Assembly: GCF_048320135.1 (NCBI RefSeq)
Contig: NZ_CP182947.1
Span: forward strand, 4,030,001 to 4,094,000
Direction: 5' to 3'
Origin: Ideonella_A sakaiensis_A
GTDB lineage: Bacteria; Pseudomonadota; Gammaproteobacteria; Burkholderiales; Burkholderiaceae_C
Length of the DNA: 64,000 bases
The first letter of the stretch is position 1; the number at the start of each line of letters is the position of its first letter. Below the pieces are notes generated by a model that saw only the letters and a program-made list of their open reading frames with translations, had not been told where the DNA came from and did not search any database. Positions 9,321-17,339 of the stretch are shown piece by piece. Both the position numbers and the translations under genes were made by a program.

Positions 9321-9908
9321 GCGGTGACTCCTGTCGGTCTTGGGGTGGGGGGCAGGGGCTGGTCCCACCCCTGCAGCGAAGCGGCCTCGTCGCGGCACTG
9401 GGCCGGCGTGCCGAGAAACTGGCGGTCGAAAACACAGCGCTTGAACCAGTGGTGCAGGCCGAGCAGATCGGTGAAGCCCATGCCGCCGTGCGCCTCGGTC
9501 GTCATGCGTGCGACCTCGCGCGTCACGTCTCCGACATGTGCCTTCAGTTGGCAGGTCAGCAGAGCCGCGTCAGCGGTGCGCTGATCGTGTGCATGTGCGG
9601 CCTGCCAGAGCAGCGCGCGGCATGGTTCGAGCAGCGCCACCGCCTCGGCCCGCGTGTGTTTCAAACCCTGGAAACTGCCGATGACGCGGCCAAACTGCAC
9701 CCTCTCGCGGGCCCGGGACACGGCCGAATCGAGCATGTGCTGGGCCGCGCCGATGGCGTCGGCGGCGAGTGCGATGCGCCCGGCGTCACGCACCCGACGC
9801 GCCATTGTCCAGGGGTCGGCTGCAGCTTCGAGCAGCACTGCAGGGGCATCGTCGAAGCGGATGTCGGCGATGCTGCGGGTGCGGTCCAGGTGGGCCTGCA
9901 GCGACACG
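9317..9908 (-). pseudogene. Acyl-CoA dehydrogenase C-terminal remnant
   Basis: In frame with the stop at 9317, the sequence matches only the C-terminal half of an acyl-CoA dehydrogenase: AADAIGAAQHMLD, RARERVQFGRVIGSFQGLKH, and TEAHGGMGFTDLLGLHHWFKR. The N-terminal substrate and FAD half, some 180 residues, is absent. The upstream DNA instead belongs to a short-chain dehydrogenase. The most economical explanation is a deletion that joined the front of an SDR gene to the back of this ACAD gene, with the junction at about 9889-9909. The last bases still carry the AGGAG for the downstream thiolase gene. An assembly error cannot be excluded. Confidence 0.75.
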
Positions 9909-10526
9909 GCTAGCCAACCCGCTGCCGATGACCGAGCCCGGCGCGACCGCATTGCGCGCACGCCGTGGTGCACCCATTCGAGCGCGGCAGTCTGTGTCAG
10001 GTTGATCATGCCGGCGCGCGCGGCGCCGGTGTGACCCATGTTGGGGAAGCCGAAGTCGAACGGCGACCACGCCGACGATTGCACCACCATGTTCACGCAG
10101 CCACTGCACGAAGACCTCGCGCATCATGCTGAAGCCGCCATTCAGGTTGTTGCGCACCACCGCGTCCCAGCCCTTGTCGGAGATGTTTTCCAGCGGGCTC
10201 GGAAACTGGCCTCCGGCGTTGTTGACCAGCCCATCGATGCGACCGTGTTCGGCCAGGATCGCCGCCACCCCTTCGCGAACCGCGCTGCCGTCACGAATAT
10301 CGATCACCTGCACGCTGGCGCGGCAGCCGAGTTCGGCGAGTTCTGCGCGCACCGTCTCGAACTTGGCCAGGGTGCGGCCGACCAGCACCGGTGTGGCGCC
10401 GAGGGCGGCCAATTCGTGCGCGGTGCAACGACCGATGCCGGAGCCGTCACCGGTGACCACGATCACTTGGCCGGCCAGCAGGTCGGGCCGAAATGCCGAA
10501 CGGTAGGCGGTGTCAGCGCTGGTCAT
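9909..10526 (-). pseudogene. Short-chain dehydrogenase, frameshifted and 3'-truncated
   Basis: Starts at an ATG giving MTSADTAYRSAF, with the NAD(P) motif TGDGSGIG and NNAGGQFPSP. It is collinear with the two intact SDRs at 47.5-49.2 kb up to about 10060. There the homology jumps frame (FGFPNMGHTGAARAGM continues in the other frame), and at about 9955 it jumps back (NAVAPGSVIGSGLAS). After that the C-terminal 80 or so residues are missing and ACAD sequence follows. Two one-base shifts plus a deletion make a working enzyme impossible unless the assembly is wrong. Confidence 0.78.
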
Positions 10527-10542
10527 TGACGACTTCCGTCTG

Positions 10543-11712
10543 TCAGTCGCAGGGCAGGCCGAGCTGCTTGGCAATCACGCGCAACTGGATCTCGTATGAC
10601 CCCACGGTGACCGGCGCGACCAGTGCGTCGAGCGCCATGCGCATTACCGGCAGTTCCTCGGTGATGCCCCAGCCACCGCCGATGTGCAGGGCATTCTGCG
10701 TTACCCGGTACACCGCCTGCGTGACGAACAGCTTGGCGGACGAAACGTCAAGAATGATGTCCTTGATCGCCGCGCCGCTGTCCCAGCGCTGTGCGGCGTG
10801 GTAGGTGTACAGGCGCGAGGCTTCGACGTCCACATGGCCTTGCGCGAGCATGAAGGCGATGCTCTGATTGGCACCGATCGGTTTGCCGAACTGCTGGCGC
10901 ACCTTGGCATACTCCAGCGCCCACGCGAGCGCGGTCTGCATGTGGCCGAGCCAGCGCGCCGCGACCATCACGCGCTCGCGATTGAAGCCGGCCATGATCG
11001 CGCCGAAGCCGGCGGTCAGGCGGCGCGACTCGGGCACGCGCGCGTTGTTGAACATCACGCGGTAGGTCGGCAGCGGACGATTCGCATAGGTCTTGATCTG
11101 CGAGGTCTCGACGCCCGGTGTGTTGCGGTCGACGGCGAAGAAGTGCATGCCGCGGCGGCCCTGGGTCGGGTCGGTACGCGCCAGCACCAGCATCGTGTCG
11201 CAGTCGCCGCCCAGCGTGATGAAGGACTTGATGCCGTCGAGGATCCACTCGTCGCCGTCGCTCCCGCCCACCCGTGTGGCGGTGGTCTTCAGGTTCTGCA
11301 CATCGCTGCCGGCCTCGGGCTCGGTGACGGCCAGTGCGAGCAGGCACTCTCCTGCGCAGTTGGCGCGAACCATGTCATGATGAATCGCATGGCCGTGTTC
11401 GGCCAGCAGCGAGCCGGCGACGCCCTGGATCAGCGCCATGATTGCCAGGTTCGGATTGGCCTTGGCCTGCTCTTCGATCGAGATCGCTTCTTCGGTGACG
11501 CCGAGGTCGGCGCCGCCCATTGCCTCGGGGGCGTGCAGGCCGATCAGGCCTGCCTTTGACGCGGCGACAAAGAATTCGCGCGGGAAACGCGCTTCGCGGT
11601 CGGCCTGCTCCCAGCGCGGCTTGATCTCGCGCTCGGCGAATTTGCGGCACATGTCGCGGAATGCTTCGCGGTCGACGCTGTTGGGAGGGGTACGGCGTTC
11701 GGATTGGCTCAT
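10543..11712 (-). CDS. Acyl-CoA dehydrogenase
   Basis: A 389-residue acyl-CoA dehydrogenase. I start it at the ATG giving MSQSERRTPP; the frame extends only to a TTG seven codons further upstream. ALAVTEPEAGSDVQN is the central signature, YAKVRQQFGKPIGANQSI the helix preceding the catalytic region, and HIGGGWGITEELPVMR plus VGSYEIQLRVIAKQ the C-terminal FAD/substrate segments. It lies between a MaoC hydratase gene and the broken SDR in the IclR-headed operon. Desaturation of an operon-specific acyl-CoA is the expected role. Confidence 0.9.
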   Translation of the reverse strand: MSQSERRTPPNSVDREAFRDMCRKFAEREIKPRWEQADREARFPREFFVAASKAGLIGLHAPEAMGGADLGVTEEAISIEEQAKANPNLAIMALIQGVAGSLLAEHGHAIHHDMVRANCAGECLLALAVTEPEAGSDVQNLKTTATRVGGSDGDEWILDGIKSFITLGGDCDTMLVLARTDPTQGRRGMHFFAVDRNTPGVETSQIKTYANRPLPTYRVMFNNARVPESRRLTAGFGAIMAGFNRERVMVAARWLGHMQTALAWALEYAKVRQQFGKPIGANQSIAFMLAQGHVDVEASRLYTYHAAQRWDSGAAIKDIILDVSSAKLFVTQAVYRVTQNALHIGGGWGITEELPVMRMALDALVAPVTVGSYEIQLRVIAKQLGLPCD

Positions 11713-11749
11713 CGTATCGGAGTGGTGGGGCAAGTTGGTGGAACGGCGA

Positions 11750-12208
11750 TCAGACGTTCGTCGGGGCGCGCGAAATCAGCACGCCGGCCATACCACGCTG
11801 CACCAGTGCGCCGTCGCTGCCGAGCACGCGGAACTCGAGCTTGACCGCGCCGGCGCTGCTGCCCTTCGCCGAGTCGAGGTCAAGCACGAAGCATTCGACC
11901 CTGACCGCGTCGCCGACGAATATCGGGCCGTAGAAGCGCCACTCGCCGATGTCCAGCATGACCTGCAGGGCGGCCCCGAAAATGCCGCTCAACTGGGCCA
12001 GCACTTTGGCGATGACAAGTGGGCCGTGCGCGATCAGGCGCCCGTAACGGGTAGCCTTGGCGAACGCGGGATCGGTATGGATGGGATGTCTGGCATCCAT
12101 CAGCTCGGCATAGCCGGCCACCAGTTCTGCGCTGCAATCGAAACCTGGCAATGCCAGGCGCATGCCCGGTCGGATGGCATCGAGCCAAAGGGGTTGGTTG
12201 GTGTGCAT
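11750..12208 (-). CDS. MaoC-like enoyl-CoA hydratase
   Basis: A 152-residue hot-dog-fold protein of the R-specific hydratase/MaoC family. The catalytic pair is visible as D38 and H44 in LMDARHPIHTDPAFA, followed by YGRLIAHGPLV. It would add water to an enoyl-CoA made by the adjacent acyl-CoA dehydrogenase. The ATG at 12208 (MHTNQPLWL) is preferred to an upstream TTG because it begins just before the conserved domain. Substrate is not predictable. Confidence 0.85.
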   Translation of the reverse strand: MHTNQPLWLDAIRPGMRLALPGFDCSAELVAGYAELMDARHPIHTDPAFAKATRYGRLIAHGPLVIAKVLAQLSGIFGAALQVMLDIGEWRFYGPIFVGDAVRVECFVLDLDSAKGSSAGAVKLEFRVLGSDGALVQRGMAGVLISRAPTNV

Positions 12209-12242
12209 GGGTGGTCTGTGGTCACACAATGGGGCCGTCGGG

Positions 12243-13232
12243 TCATTCCGGTTGGATGTCGAATTCCTTGATCAGCCGGATGTAGCTCTGCGACTGTTCT
12301 CGTGTGAAGTTGGCCAGCTCCTGCGGCGTCGACGGCACGGCATCGATGCCCATTACGGCCAACCGGCTGCGAACATCTGGCCGCCGCAGAATCGTCGTGA
12401 ACTCGCGGTTCAATCGCTCGACCGCATCCTTGGGCATGCCAGCCGGGCCGTACAACGCCCACCACGCCGGCATGTCGGCGAAGCCCTGGATGCCGGTTTC
12501 GGCGATGGTTGGCACGTCCGGGAACATCGCAGTGCGCTGGGCGGCAGTGGCCAGCAGCGGACGCACCTTGCCGGCCTTGGCCTGACTGCTGGCAGTCACC
12601 AGGTCGGTGAACATCCAGTGCACCCGGCCGGCCAGCAGTTCAAGCAGCGCTGGCGGGGTGGACTTGTAGGATATATGCACCATATCCACGCCGATCGAAT
12701 TTTTCAGCATGCCGCCGTACATCAGGCCACCGAGGTTGCCGCTGGCGTAGTTGAGCTTGCCCGGGTTGGCGCGCGCGTACTCGATCAGATCGGCGAGGGT
12801 TTTCCAAGGCTGCTCAGCTGCGACGATCAGCACATAGGACGTGCCGGCGAGCCGGGTGATGGGTGTGAAGTCGCGGATCGGGTCGTAGTTGACTTTGCGC
12901 AGGATGCCGGCGGGAGTGGCGACGATCGAGTTGGTGGCGGCGATCACGGTGTAGCCGTCGGGTGCCGATTTGGCGACATGCTCGACGGCCAGGGCTGACA
13001 TGGCACCGGGCCTGTTGTCGACGACTACGGTCTGGCCAAGCGCCGCGTTCAGGGGTTCGGCAACGATGCGCAGGAAGGTGTCGGTTGCTGAGCCAGGGCC
13101 GAATGGCAATACCATCCGCACTGGCCGATCGGGATACTGGGCTTGGCTGGCGAGGGGGACGAGGCCCGTCAGCGCCGCCAGCAATGCGCTGCGCGCCAAC
13201 TGGTATCTCAGCGTGAGCGGAGCAATCTTCAT
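12243..13232 (-). CDS. Bug-family (TctC-like) periplasmic binding protein
   Basis: A 329-residue tripartite-tricarboxylate-transporter receptor of the Bug family. It has a signal peptide (hydrophobic run SALLAALTGLVPLASQA, cleavage near residue 31), then the hallmark YPDRPVRMVLPFGPGSATD and VVDNRPGA segments. Bug proteins bind carboxylic or amino acids in the periplasm. No TctA or TctB membrane gene is in the window, so it may use a carrier elsewhere or act as a sensor. Its start overlaps the end of the IclR gene by four bases, so it is the second gene of that operon. Confidence 0.92.
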   Translation of the reverse strand: MKIAPLTLRYQLARSALLAALTGLVPLASQAQYPDRPVRMVLPFGPGSATDTFLRIVAEPLNAALGQTVVVDNRPGAMSALAVEHVAKSAPDGYTVIAATNSIVATPAGILRKVNYDPIRDFTPITRLAGTSYVLIVAAEQPWKTLADLIEYARANPGKLNYASGNLGGLMYGGMLKNSIGVDMVHISYKSTPPALLELLAGRVHWMFTDLVTASSQAKAGKVRPLLATAAQRTAMFPDVPTIAETGIQGFADMPAWWALYGPAGMPKDAVERLNREFTTILRRPDVRSRLAVMGIDAVPSTPQELANFTREQSQSYIRLIKEFDIQPE

Positions 13233-14149
13233 CGTGGTCTCCTCATGGGTGTGTCGGCTGTGGTTTTTGTTGTTGGACGCGCGATGCGTGCGCGGCGTGA
13301 CGCTTCGTCGGAGCGGGGCAGGCTGGCGCCAGCTACTGCCGGCAAGGCCGATCTGGTGCCGCGGCCGCCGAGGGTCCAGGAAACCTGACGGGCGGCGTCG
13401 GTCACCAACTTGATCAGCAGCTCACGCCGGGGCTCCAGGCGAGCTATCGGAACGCCGATGCCGATCGCATGGTGAACACTGCCGTCGCGTTCGATGATCG
13501 GCGCGGCCACAGCCGCTGCACCAGCCGTATGTTCACCCTGCGTGACAACGACGCCGGTGGCGCGGATTCCCTCGACGATGCGCTGCAGGCGCGTGCGGTC
13601 GATGATCGTCTGCTTCGTCCTCCGCGGCATGTCGGTTTCGGCCAGATAACGGCGGATGAAGCCAGCGTGCTGGAAGGCAAGCAGTGCCCGTCCCAGACCG
13701 GTGCAATACAGAGGCCAGCGCGAACCGATCCGGGGCGAATAGCGGATGTCCTGTTGGCTGTCGATCACATCGATATAGAACGCGTCGGCCGCACGTTCGT
13801 CCAGCGTCGCAATCATCGCCGTCTCACCGGACCGTGCCACCAGCTCTGCTGCGACTGGCCGCGATGCGGCCAGCACGCCGGTGTCGGAGGCGATGACCGC
13901 GCCCAGCCGCATCGATGCCGGGCCGAGCGTATAGCGCGCATCGCGTGAGTTGACATAGCCTGCCGTCACCAGAACCTTCAGATGATTCAACAGGCTGGTC
14001 TTCGGAATCTGCAGTGCCTCGGTCATCGCGGCCAGCGACAGGCCGCCGCTCGAGGCCGCAAGCAGCTCGACGATGTGCATCACGCGCAGCGGCGATTTCG
14101 GGCCGCCGTAGGTCTCACAGGCGATGTCGGTACTCAAGTCCTGAACCAT
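13229..14149 (-). CDS. IclR-family transcriptional regulator (operon head)
   Basis: A 306-residue regulator with an N-terminal winged helix-turn-helix (LRVMHIVELLAASSGGLSLA to ALGPASMRLG) and a C-terminal IclR effector domain (SGETAMIATLDERAADAFYID). The ATG giving MVQDLSTD is chosen over an upstream TTG. It overlaps the Bug gene and heads the 10-kb minus-strand operon, with the divergent nitronate monooxygenase gene starting 50 bases away. Between the two lies a perfect inverted repeat that is a probable autoregulatory operator. The likely effector is an aromatic or cyclic acid or its CoA ester (inference). Confidence 0.9.
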   Translation of the reverse strand: MVQDLSTDIACETYGGPKSPLRVMHIVELLAASSGGLSLAAMTEALQIPKTSLLNHLKVLVTAGYVNSRDARYTLGPASMRLGAVIASDTGVLAASRPVAAELVARSGETAMIATLDERAADAFYIDVIDSQQDIRYSPRIGSRWPLYCTGLGRALLAFQHAGFIRRYLAETDMPRRTKQTIIDRTRLQRIVEGIRATGVVVTQGEHTAGAAAVAAPIIERDGSVHHAIGIGVPIARLEPRRELLIKLVTDAARQVSWTLGGRGTRSALPAVAGASLPRSDEASRRARIARPTTKTTADTPMRRPR

Positions 14150-14178
14150 TATTGGTATGATGGTCCTGTATTGGACCA
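14146..14178. promoter_or_regulatory. Candidate IclR operator between divergent genes
   Basis: TGGTCC at 14161-14166 and GGACCA at 14173-14178 form a perfect 6-bp inverted repeat with a 6-base spacer. An overlapping ACCAT (14146-14150) pairs with ATGGT (14159-14163). The block fills the 50-base gap between the iclR start (14149, minus) and the nitronate monooxygenase start (14200, plus). It is well placed to control both transcripts. Binding by the adjacent IclR protein is inferred from position. Confidence 0.6.
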
Positions 14179-14199
14179 AATGTCAAGGACGCATCGCGT

Positions 14200-15318
14200 A
14201 TGCAAAACCGCATTTGTGAAATGTTCGGGATCGAAGCCCCTATCTTCGCGTTCTCGCACTGCCGCGATGTCGTGGTCGAGGTGTCAAAGGCAGGCGGCCT
14301 TGGTGTGCTGGGCCTCGCGCGGATGAGTCCGCAGCGCGTCGACGCAGAACTGCAGTGGATTGACGACCACATCGGAGGCCGCCCCTACGGTGTCGACATC
14401 CTGATGCCCACCACCTACCAGGAGATTGGCGAGGGCGAGGCCAAATTCGATGCCGAGCAGCTTTTTCCCGGCGAGCACTTGTCGTTTGTGCGCAGCATGC
14501 TCGACCGTGCCGGCGTCCCGCCGCTGCCCGAGGCCGACGCAGCGCAAATCGAGCGCGACTTGGTCTCGACCTTCAACTTCACACCCGGCGAAAGCGCCGC
14601 AATGATCGAGATCGCGCTGCGCCACCCGATCAAGCTGATCGTCAATGCCTTGGGCTCACCGCCGGCCGAACTGATCAGGCGTGCGCACGAACGCGGCATC
14701 AAGGTCGCGGCCATGGCGGGCGCGCCCAAACACGCGATCAAGCACCGCGACGCGGGCTGTGACTTCGTCATCGCGGTGGGTACCGAGGCTGGCGGCCACA
14801 CCGGCAGCACCACCTCGATGGTGTTGTGGCCGCGCATTGTCGATGCGGTGGCGCCGCTGCCTGTGCTGGGGGCTGGGGGGGTCGGACGCGGGCGGCAGTT
14901 GGCGGCAGCGCTGGCGCTCGGTTGCGAAGGCGCCTGGTGCGGCTCCGTATGGTTGAAGACCGTGCAAAGCGAGGTGACACCCGAAATTAAGGCCCGCATG
15001 TTCGAGGCCGGGCCCGACGATGCGGTGCTCACCCGCAGCGTGACCGGCAAGCCCTGCCGCACGCTGCGCAGCGCCTTCACCGACGCCTGGGACGCGCCGG
15101 GCGCACCCGAGCCACTGCCGGCACCATTGCAGGCCATCCTGTGGTGGGGGCAGGGCCGCACCCGGGTCGAGCGCGTGCGGGCGAAGGAATTTCTGACCTA
15201 TCCGGTCGGGCAGATCGTCGCCGACATGCGCGAGGAGACATCGGTGCGCGAGGTCGTGCAGGACATGCTGGGCGAACTCGCGGAGGTCAAGGAACGGCTT
15301 GATCGCCTGCTGGGATGA
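14200..15318 (+). CDS. Nitronate monooxygenase / 2-nitropropane dioxygenase family
   Basis: A 372-residue FMN-dependent TIM-barrel protein. Visible signatures are MFGIEAPIFAF at the N-terminus, GTEAGGHTGS and LGAGGVGRGRQLAAALALG for FMN-phosphate binding. The family oxidises alkyl nitronates, but many members close to acyl-CoA clusters have unknown or reductase-like roles. It is divergently transcribed from the IclR-headed operon and probably co-regulated. It could act on a ring-derived intermediate rather than on nitro compounds; that is inference. Confidence 0.85.
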   Translation: MQNRICEMFGIEAPIFAFSHCRDVVVEVSKAGGLGVLGLARMSPQRVDAELQWIDDHIGGRPYGVDILMPTTYQEIGEGEAKFDAEQLFPGEHLSFVRSMLDRAGVPPLPEADAAQIERDLVSTFNFTPGESAAMIEIALRHPIKLIVNALGSPPAELIRRAHERGIKVAAMAGAPKHAIKHRDAGCDFVIAVGTEAGGHTGSTTSMVLWPRIVDAVAPLPVLGAGGVGRGRQLAAALALGCEGAWCGSVWLKTVQSEVTPEIKARMFEAGPDDAVLTRSVTGKPCRTLRSAFTDAWDAPGAPEPLPAPLQAILWWGQGRTRVERVRAKEFLTYPVGQIVADMREETSVREVVQDMLGELAEVKERLDRLLG

Positions 15319-15336
15319 GCACGTGCCGGCTGGCTT

Positions 15337-16248
15337 TCATGCGGATTTGGTGCGCGCGATGCGGGTCTTTCGCGGCGTGATTGCGTGGCGCTGCTCGGCG
15401 ATTGCGGCCGCCACCGGGTGCAGTTCGGATTCGGTGTGACCAAGGCCAAACGAAATGCGCTCGGCGGCTTCGCGAATCAGCGTCGCGAAATCCTTCGGAT
15501 GGGCGAGCGTTCGGCTGACCGGTGCGGCCATGGTCAGGGCGGCGACCACACGGCCCTCACGGTCGAAGATCGGCGCCGCAAAACCCGCCACGTCGCTGGA
15601 AACCTCGCCGACGGTGATTGCGAGCTTCTGCTCTCGAATCTGCGGCAGCAGACGACGCAGATCGGCGCTGCGAGTCAAGGTCTGTTCTGTCAGCGCAGCG
15701 AACGGCGCGCGTTTGAGGTAGCGGGTGATATAGGCTGGATCGGCAAAGGCCAGCAGCAGGCGGCCGGCTGCCGAACAGTACAGCGGGCGGACGGTGCCAA
15801 TCGACACGGTATAGCGGATCGAACTCGACGATTCAATTTTCTCGACATACACGGCATTGCCTGCATCTTCATCGAGCGTCGCCACCAGGACTGTCTCGCC
15901 ACTGCGGGCGACCAGTTCGCGCATGATCGGCGTGGCGATGCGTGCGATCGTAAGCGTGGGCATGATCGAAACACCGAGCCGGTATGCCGCCGGCCCCAGC
16001 ACGTAGCGACCGTCGCCGTGAATGATGTAGCCGTAGTTGCACATCGGGCGCAGCAGGCCGAGCAAGCTCGTTTTCGGGGACTCCAGGTCGACGCTCAGCG
16101 CAGCGAGCGACAGTCCCTGCGGCGCTGACGCAAGGTGCTCGACGATGCGCAGGATGCGGATCAGCGAGCGTGGCCCCGTGTTGTGGGCAGCGGTTTTGGC
16201 ATCATGCCGGCCCGCAGACTGTGCCGCCTTGATCCTTTGTTCTTTCAT
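15337..16248 (-). CDS. IclR-family transcriptional regulator
   Basis: A 303-residue IclR protein: winged HTH at about residues 27-90 (LIRILRIVEHLASAPQGLSLAAL) and effector domain with SGETVLVATLDEDAGNAVYVEKI. The ATG giving MKEQRIKAAQ is preceded by AGGAGA at a good distance, so I reject the longer open frame. It converges on the nitronate monooxygenase gene and diverges from the crotonase gene at 16506, which is its most likely target. The intergenic stretch contains GGAATACC/TTCGTAAT-like half sites near 16331-16350, but no clear palindrome. Confidence 0.88.
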   Translation of the reverse strand: MKEQRIKAAQSAGRHDAKTAAHNTGPRSLIRILRIVEHLASAPQGLSLAALSVDLESPKTSLLGLLRPMCNYGYIIHGDGRYVLGPAAYRLGVSIMPTLTIARIATPIMRELVARSGETVLVATLDEDAGNAVYVEKIESSSSIRYTVSIGTVRPLYCSAAGRLLLAFADPAYITRYLKRAPFAALTEQTLTRSADLRRLLPQIREQKLAITVGEVSSDVAGFAAPIFDREGRVVAALTMAAPVSRTLAHPKDFATLIREAAERISFGLGHTESELHPVAAAIAEQRHAITPRKTRIARTKSA

Positions 16249-16505
16249 GGGTGATTTTCTCCTGGGATGCCGGGGCTGGATTTGTTCTACTGGACGGGAA
16301 AAGGGGATCATCGCCATCCTGTATTCTCCATTACGAACGGTATTCCGGAGTCCGCATCAAACGATAGAATCAAGAAAAGCTCGCAGCAAGGGCGTGCACC
16401 AACGTGCGCTGCCCGCCATGCCGAGCCGTTTGCCATCACAGGAGCGAACGTCGGATGGCCGCTTCAATGACGCGATCCCCGACATCAGCATATGAGGGCC
16501 GCAGC

Positions 16506-17339
16506 ATGAGTTATGAGACTGTTGATTACGAGGTGCGCGACAACGGTGTCGCGGTGCTCACGCTGAACCGGCCGGCGCAGCGCAATGCGCTGAGCGTGCA
16601 GATGCGTGACGAGATCGCGGAATTGCTGCCGCGAATCAGTCACGATGCGGCCGTCAAGGCGCTGGTACTGACGGGTGCGGGCGAGCATTTCAGCGCCGGC
16701 GGCGACGTGTCGAACATGCGCAAGCCAGTCACAGCCCGCACCCCGGCTGACAGCCGCAGTACGCTGCGCGATGTTCATGCCTGGCTGCCGCAATTCGTCG
16801 GCCTCGAAAAGCCGGTGATCGCGGCGGTGGACGGCGTGTGTTACGGCGCGGGATTCAGCCTCGCGCTGGCGGCCGACTTCACCGTCTGTACGCCGCGTGC
16901 GCGCTTTTGCCAGGCCTTCGTGCGCATCGGTCTGGTGCCTGACTTCGGCGCTTTGTTTCTGTTGCCGCGCATTGTCGGTCTGAAGAAGGCAAAGGAGCTG
17001 ATGTTGACCGGGCGGGTCGTCGAGCCCGACGAAGCGAAGGCGCTCGGTATCGTCTGCGAGATTCACCCGCCTGAGCGCCTGCTCGACGCTGCGCTGGTGA
17101 TCGCCACCCGCTTCTGCCAGGGACCAACCGAAGCGATTGGTGTCACCAAGACGTTGCTGAACCAGACCTTCCAGAGCGACGAGCGGCTGATGGGCGAACT
17201 CGAAGGATTCGCCGCAGCGAGCGTAAAGACCCTGCCATATCACCACGAAGCGGTTGATCGCTTCTTTTCGAAGCAGCCGCTGCGTTTCGACTGGGATCGA
17301 TTGGCCAGTCAAGACAGCAACCCGGAAGGAGAGTCCTGA
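16506..17339 (+). CDS. Crotonase-family isomerase/hydratase, PaaG-like
   Basis: A 277-residue crotonase. The oxyanion-hole segments are GEHFSAGGDVSNM and VDGVCYGAGFSLALAAD. The two catalytic glutamates of true enoyl-CoA hydratases are missing; instead FVRIGLVPDFGALFLLPR places an Asp at about residue 146, as in PaaG-type isomerases, which use a single Asp. It probably isomerises a double bond or hydrates a special enoyl-CoA. The ATG at 16506 begins the domain. The stop is immediately followed by the ATG of the fused dehydrogenase, so the two are coupled. Confidence 0.85.
   Translation: MSYETVDYEVRDNGVAVLTLNRPAQRNALSVQMRDEIAELLPRISHDAAVKALVLTGAGEHFSAGGDVSNMRKPVTARTPADSRSTLRDVHAWLPQFVGLEKPVIAAVDGVCYGAGFSLALAADFTVCTPRARFCQAFVRIGLVPDFGALFLLPRIVGLKKAKELMLTGRVVEPDEAKALGIVCEIHPPERLLDAALVIATRFCQGPTEAIGVTKTLLNQTFQSDERLMGELEGFAAASVKTLPYHHEAVDRFFSKQPLRFDWDRLASQDSNPEGES

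Noticed and set aside
9909..10100. Programmed ribosomal frameshift in the SDR gene
   Set aside because: Two shifts in opposite directions, no slippery sequence or pseudoknot seen, and the C-terminus is deleted anyway; mutation or assembly error is simpler.
16321..16350. Possible IclR operator upstream of the second iclR gene
   Set aside because: Half sites (ACGAAC, GTATTCC) are present but not symmetrical enough, and they do not match either of the better supported operators.
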